The notes below the pieces were generated by a model that was not told the DNA's origin, made no database searches, and saw only the letters and a program-made list of their open reading frames with translations. From Oscillospiraceae bacterium (lineage in GTDB: Bacteria > Bacillota > Clostridia > Oscillospirales > Acutalibacteraceae): 6,949 nucleotides of DNA. The stretch is from contig WREG01000104.1 in the NCBI GenBank assembly GCA_009779455.1, positions 1 to 6,949 on the forward strand, written 5' to 3'. Position numbers and translations under genes: made by a program. Of this stretch, positions 5,504-6,949 are shown in pieces. Positions within the stretch are counted from its first letter, which is position 1. Every line of letters begins with the position of its first letter.

Positions 5504-6949
5504 CTATTTCAACACTTTGACGCGTTCTTTGTCGCGCTTGTAATCTTTTATTTTAACCTCATCGCCGGGGAGCAGTTCATTTAAATCCATCACGGATTCT
5601 TTGAGAACCCTGCGGGCTTTTTGCTCTTTCGGGCTTTTTTCAAAGCCTTCCGTGCTTTCCCTTATGAACATTATTTTTATGGTAAGTATGATAAGCTTTA
5701 TGTCGAGCCAGAAGGAGAATTTTTCTATATACATCATGTCGAGCATCAGCTTGTCATATGGCGTGGTGTTGTATTTCCCCATGATTTGGGCGTATCCCGT
5801 AAGCCCGGCCTTTACTTTCAGCCTGAAATCGAATTCCGGCACGGTTTCCGAATAAAGCCCGTAATGCTCCGTCCGCTCGGCCCTGGGCCCGACGACGGAC
5901 ATATCCCCCATTATGATGTTGAAAAACTGGGGAAGCTCGTCCAGCCTGGTTTTTCTTAAAATCTTGCCCACAGGGGTTATCCTCCCGTCAGTTTCCGTAG
6001 CGGGGATGGGCTTGCCGCCCGGCTCGGCGTTCATTATCATCGACCTGAATTTGATGACCTCAAATTCTTTGTAGTTTATCGTATACCTTTTCTGGCGGTA
6101 AAAAACGGGGCCGCCGTCGTAAACCTTTATGCAGATTGCCGCGGCAAGCATAAACGGCGACGTTGCCGCTATCACCAGGGCGGAGAAGACGATGTCGATT
6201 ATGCGCTTGAAGAAGCGCTGGTCTGCCGAAAAGCCTTCGTTCCTGCAAAGCAACAGGGGCGTGTCGAAAATATGTATTTCCTCCGCGCCGCGCATTATCA
6301 CGTCGGACAGCTTCGGCGTAACATAAACGTCGATGCTTTTGTCAAAGCAGAATTTCAGGATTTCGTTCCTTGTTTCGTTGGGGATATGGCTTATGACTAC
6401 CGCTTCGTAATTTAAAATTTTGTCTTTTATGTAGTCAAGCTCCTCGCTGGAACGCACGCTGGAGCATATAAAATATTGATCCGAGCGGCTCCTCAGCTTG
6501 TGTTCAAGCTGGGCGGCCATTTTATTCCCGTAAATGAAAAGCATCTTATCGGGGGGGTACAGGGCTTTTTGCAGCTTGGATGTCAAAAATGTCCATGAAA
6601 ATATAATAAATGCGTTGTATAAAAAGAGCAGGAGCATCGGCCAGAGCTTTATTGTGTGGATGCTTCTGTTTATCATTATTATTTGCACATATGATAAAAA
6701 GTCCACAAAAAGGACGGCTATTATTTGCGAGATGATAACATTTTCATTGCTGAAAAACCCCACTTTAAACCCGCCCATAGTCAAATAGAAAAAAGCGAGG
6801 ATAAGGAAATAAAGCCCTATAACCAACAGGCTGCCCCGTATTTTATACGGATCGTCCGGGTTGATCCTGTTGTATTTAAAAAACCACGCGAAAGCGAACC
6901 CTAAGGTATGTAAAAGAAGAACAAAAGCGGAGGAAGCGAGGTTTATAAG
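5504..6949 (-). CDS. Polyisoprenyl-phosphate sugar-1-phosphate transferase (WbaP-type), 5' end beyond right edge
   Basis: This membrane enzyme moves a sugar-1-phosphate from a nucleotide sugar to undecaprenyl phosphate, the first step of exopolysaccharide, capsule or O-unit assembly. The frame stays open from TAG 5506-5504 to the window edge, giving 481 residues; the TTG at 6826 is internal, because the 41 codons before it encode another membrane helix. Counting from the edge, hydrophobic segments lie at about 1-24, 41-61, 71-93 and 102-121. A Rossmann-like region follows (about 135-232), as in long WbaP/EpsE-type enzymes. The catalytic domain then has a membrane helix at ~250-274, DGGPVFYRQKR at 278-288, KFRSM, the D337-E338 dyad in RLDELPQ, and GDMSVVGPR at 348-356. 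Asp of this dyad forms the phospho-enzyme in PglC relatives. A charged ~50-residue tail follows the domain. The sugar cannot be predicted. Confidence 0.92.
   Translation of the reverse strand, partial: LINLASSAFVLLLHTLGFAFAWFFKYNRINPDDPYKIRGSLLVIGLYFLILAFFYLTMGGFKVGFFSNENVIISQIIAVLFVDFLSYVQIIMINRSIHTIKLWPMLLLFLYNAFIIFSWTFLTSKLQKALYPPDKMLFIYGNKMAAQLEHKLRSRSDQYFICSSVRSSEELDYIKDKILNYEAVVISHIPNETRNEILKFCFDKSIDVYVTPKLSDVIMRGAEEIHIFDTPLLLCRNEGFSADQRFFKRIIDIVFSALVIAATSPFMLAAAICIKVYDGGPVFYRQKRYTINYKEFEVIKFRSMIMNAEPGGKPIPATETDGRITPVGKILRKTRLDELPQFFNIIMGDMSVVGPRAERTEHYGLYSETVPEFDFRLKVKAGLTGYAQIMGKYNTTPYDKLMLDMMYIEKFSFWLDIKLIILTIKIMFIRESTEGFEKSPKEQKARRVLKESVMDLNELLPGDEVKIKDYKRDKERVKVLK

Noticed and set aside
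6824..6826. TTG as the start of the sugar transferase
   Set aside because: The frame continues open to the right edge and the preceding 41 codons encode a plausible membrane helix and loop, so the real start is outside the window.

Overview
The window looks like chromosomal DNA from a low-to-moderate GC Firmicute, most likely a member of Clostridia. The reasons are sigma-A promoters with AT-rich flanks, AGGAGG-type ribosome binding sites, frequent TTG/GTG starts, a YwlE-type arginine phosphatase, and a clostridial-style condensation-fold acyltransferase. No rRNA, tRNA, CRISPR array, intact transposon or complete prophage is visible. There are seven clear genes, plus two short coding remnants at the left end.

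Left end (1-390): a partial plus-strand reading frame enters from the left edge and stops at 115. A minus-strand fragment (390-112) that resembles a phage tail-region protein converges on it, and their stop codons overlap. The fragment has no proper start. It abuts the 3' end of the next gene, whose last ~30 codons read through it in another frame. This suggests an old phage-DNA junction.

Membrane-lipid block (290-3193): two tandem paralogous CDP-alcohol phosphatidyltransferase genes run leftward, and two tandem paralogous six-TM membrane-protein genes of a family I do not recognise run rightward. The pairs diverge from a compact 149-bp regulatory region holding back-to-back promoters: TTGACA-N17-TACAAT leftward and an extended -10 TGATATAAT rightward. 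The layout is two duplicated pairs around one shared control region.

Right half (3180-6949): a leftward condensation/alcohol-acyltransferase-like gene overlaps the last membrane gene tail to tail by 14 bp. Its apparent intrinsic terminator lies inside that neighbour's coding region. A rightward gene encodes a low-molecular-weight protein phosphatase (YwlE-like) fused in frame to a RimI-like N-acetyltransferase. A leftward gene, cut by the right edge, encodes a polyisoprenyl-phosphate sugar-1-phosphate transferase (WbaP-type) that would start exopolysaccharide or capsule synthesis.

Most of the window concerns the cell envelope: phospholipid headgroup transfer, membrane proteins of unknown role, acyl transfer, and lipid-linked glycan initiation. 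The phosphatase-acetyltransferase fusion is the exception and belongs to protein modification. No single pathway is demonstrated. The most distinctive observations are the YwlE-RimI fusion, the mirrored duplicated pairs around the divergent promoter, and the phage-derived tail on the first phosphatidyltransferase.
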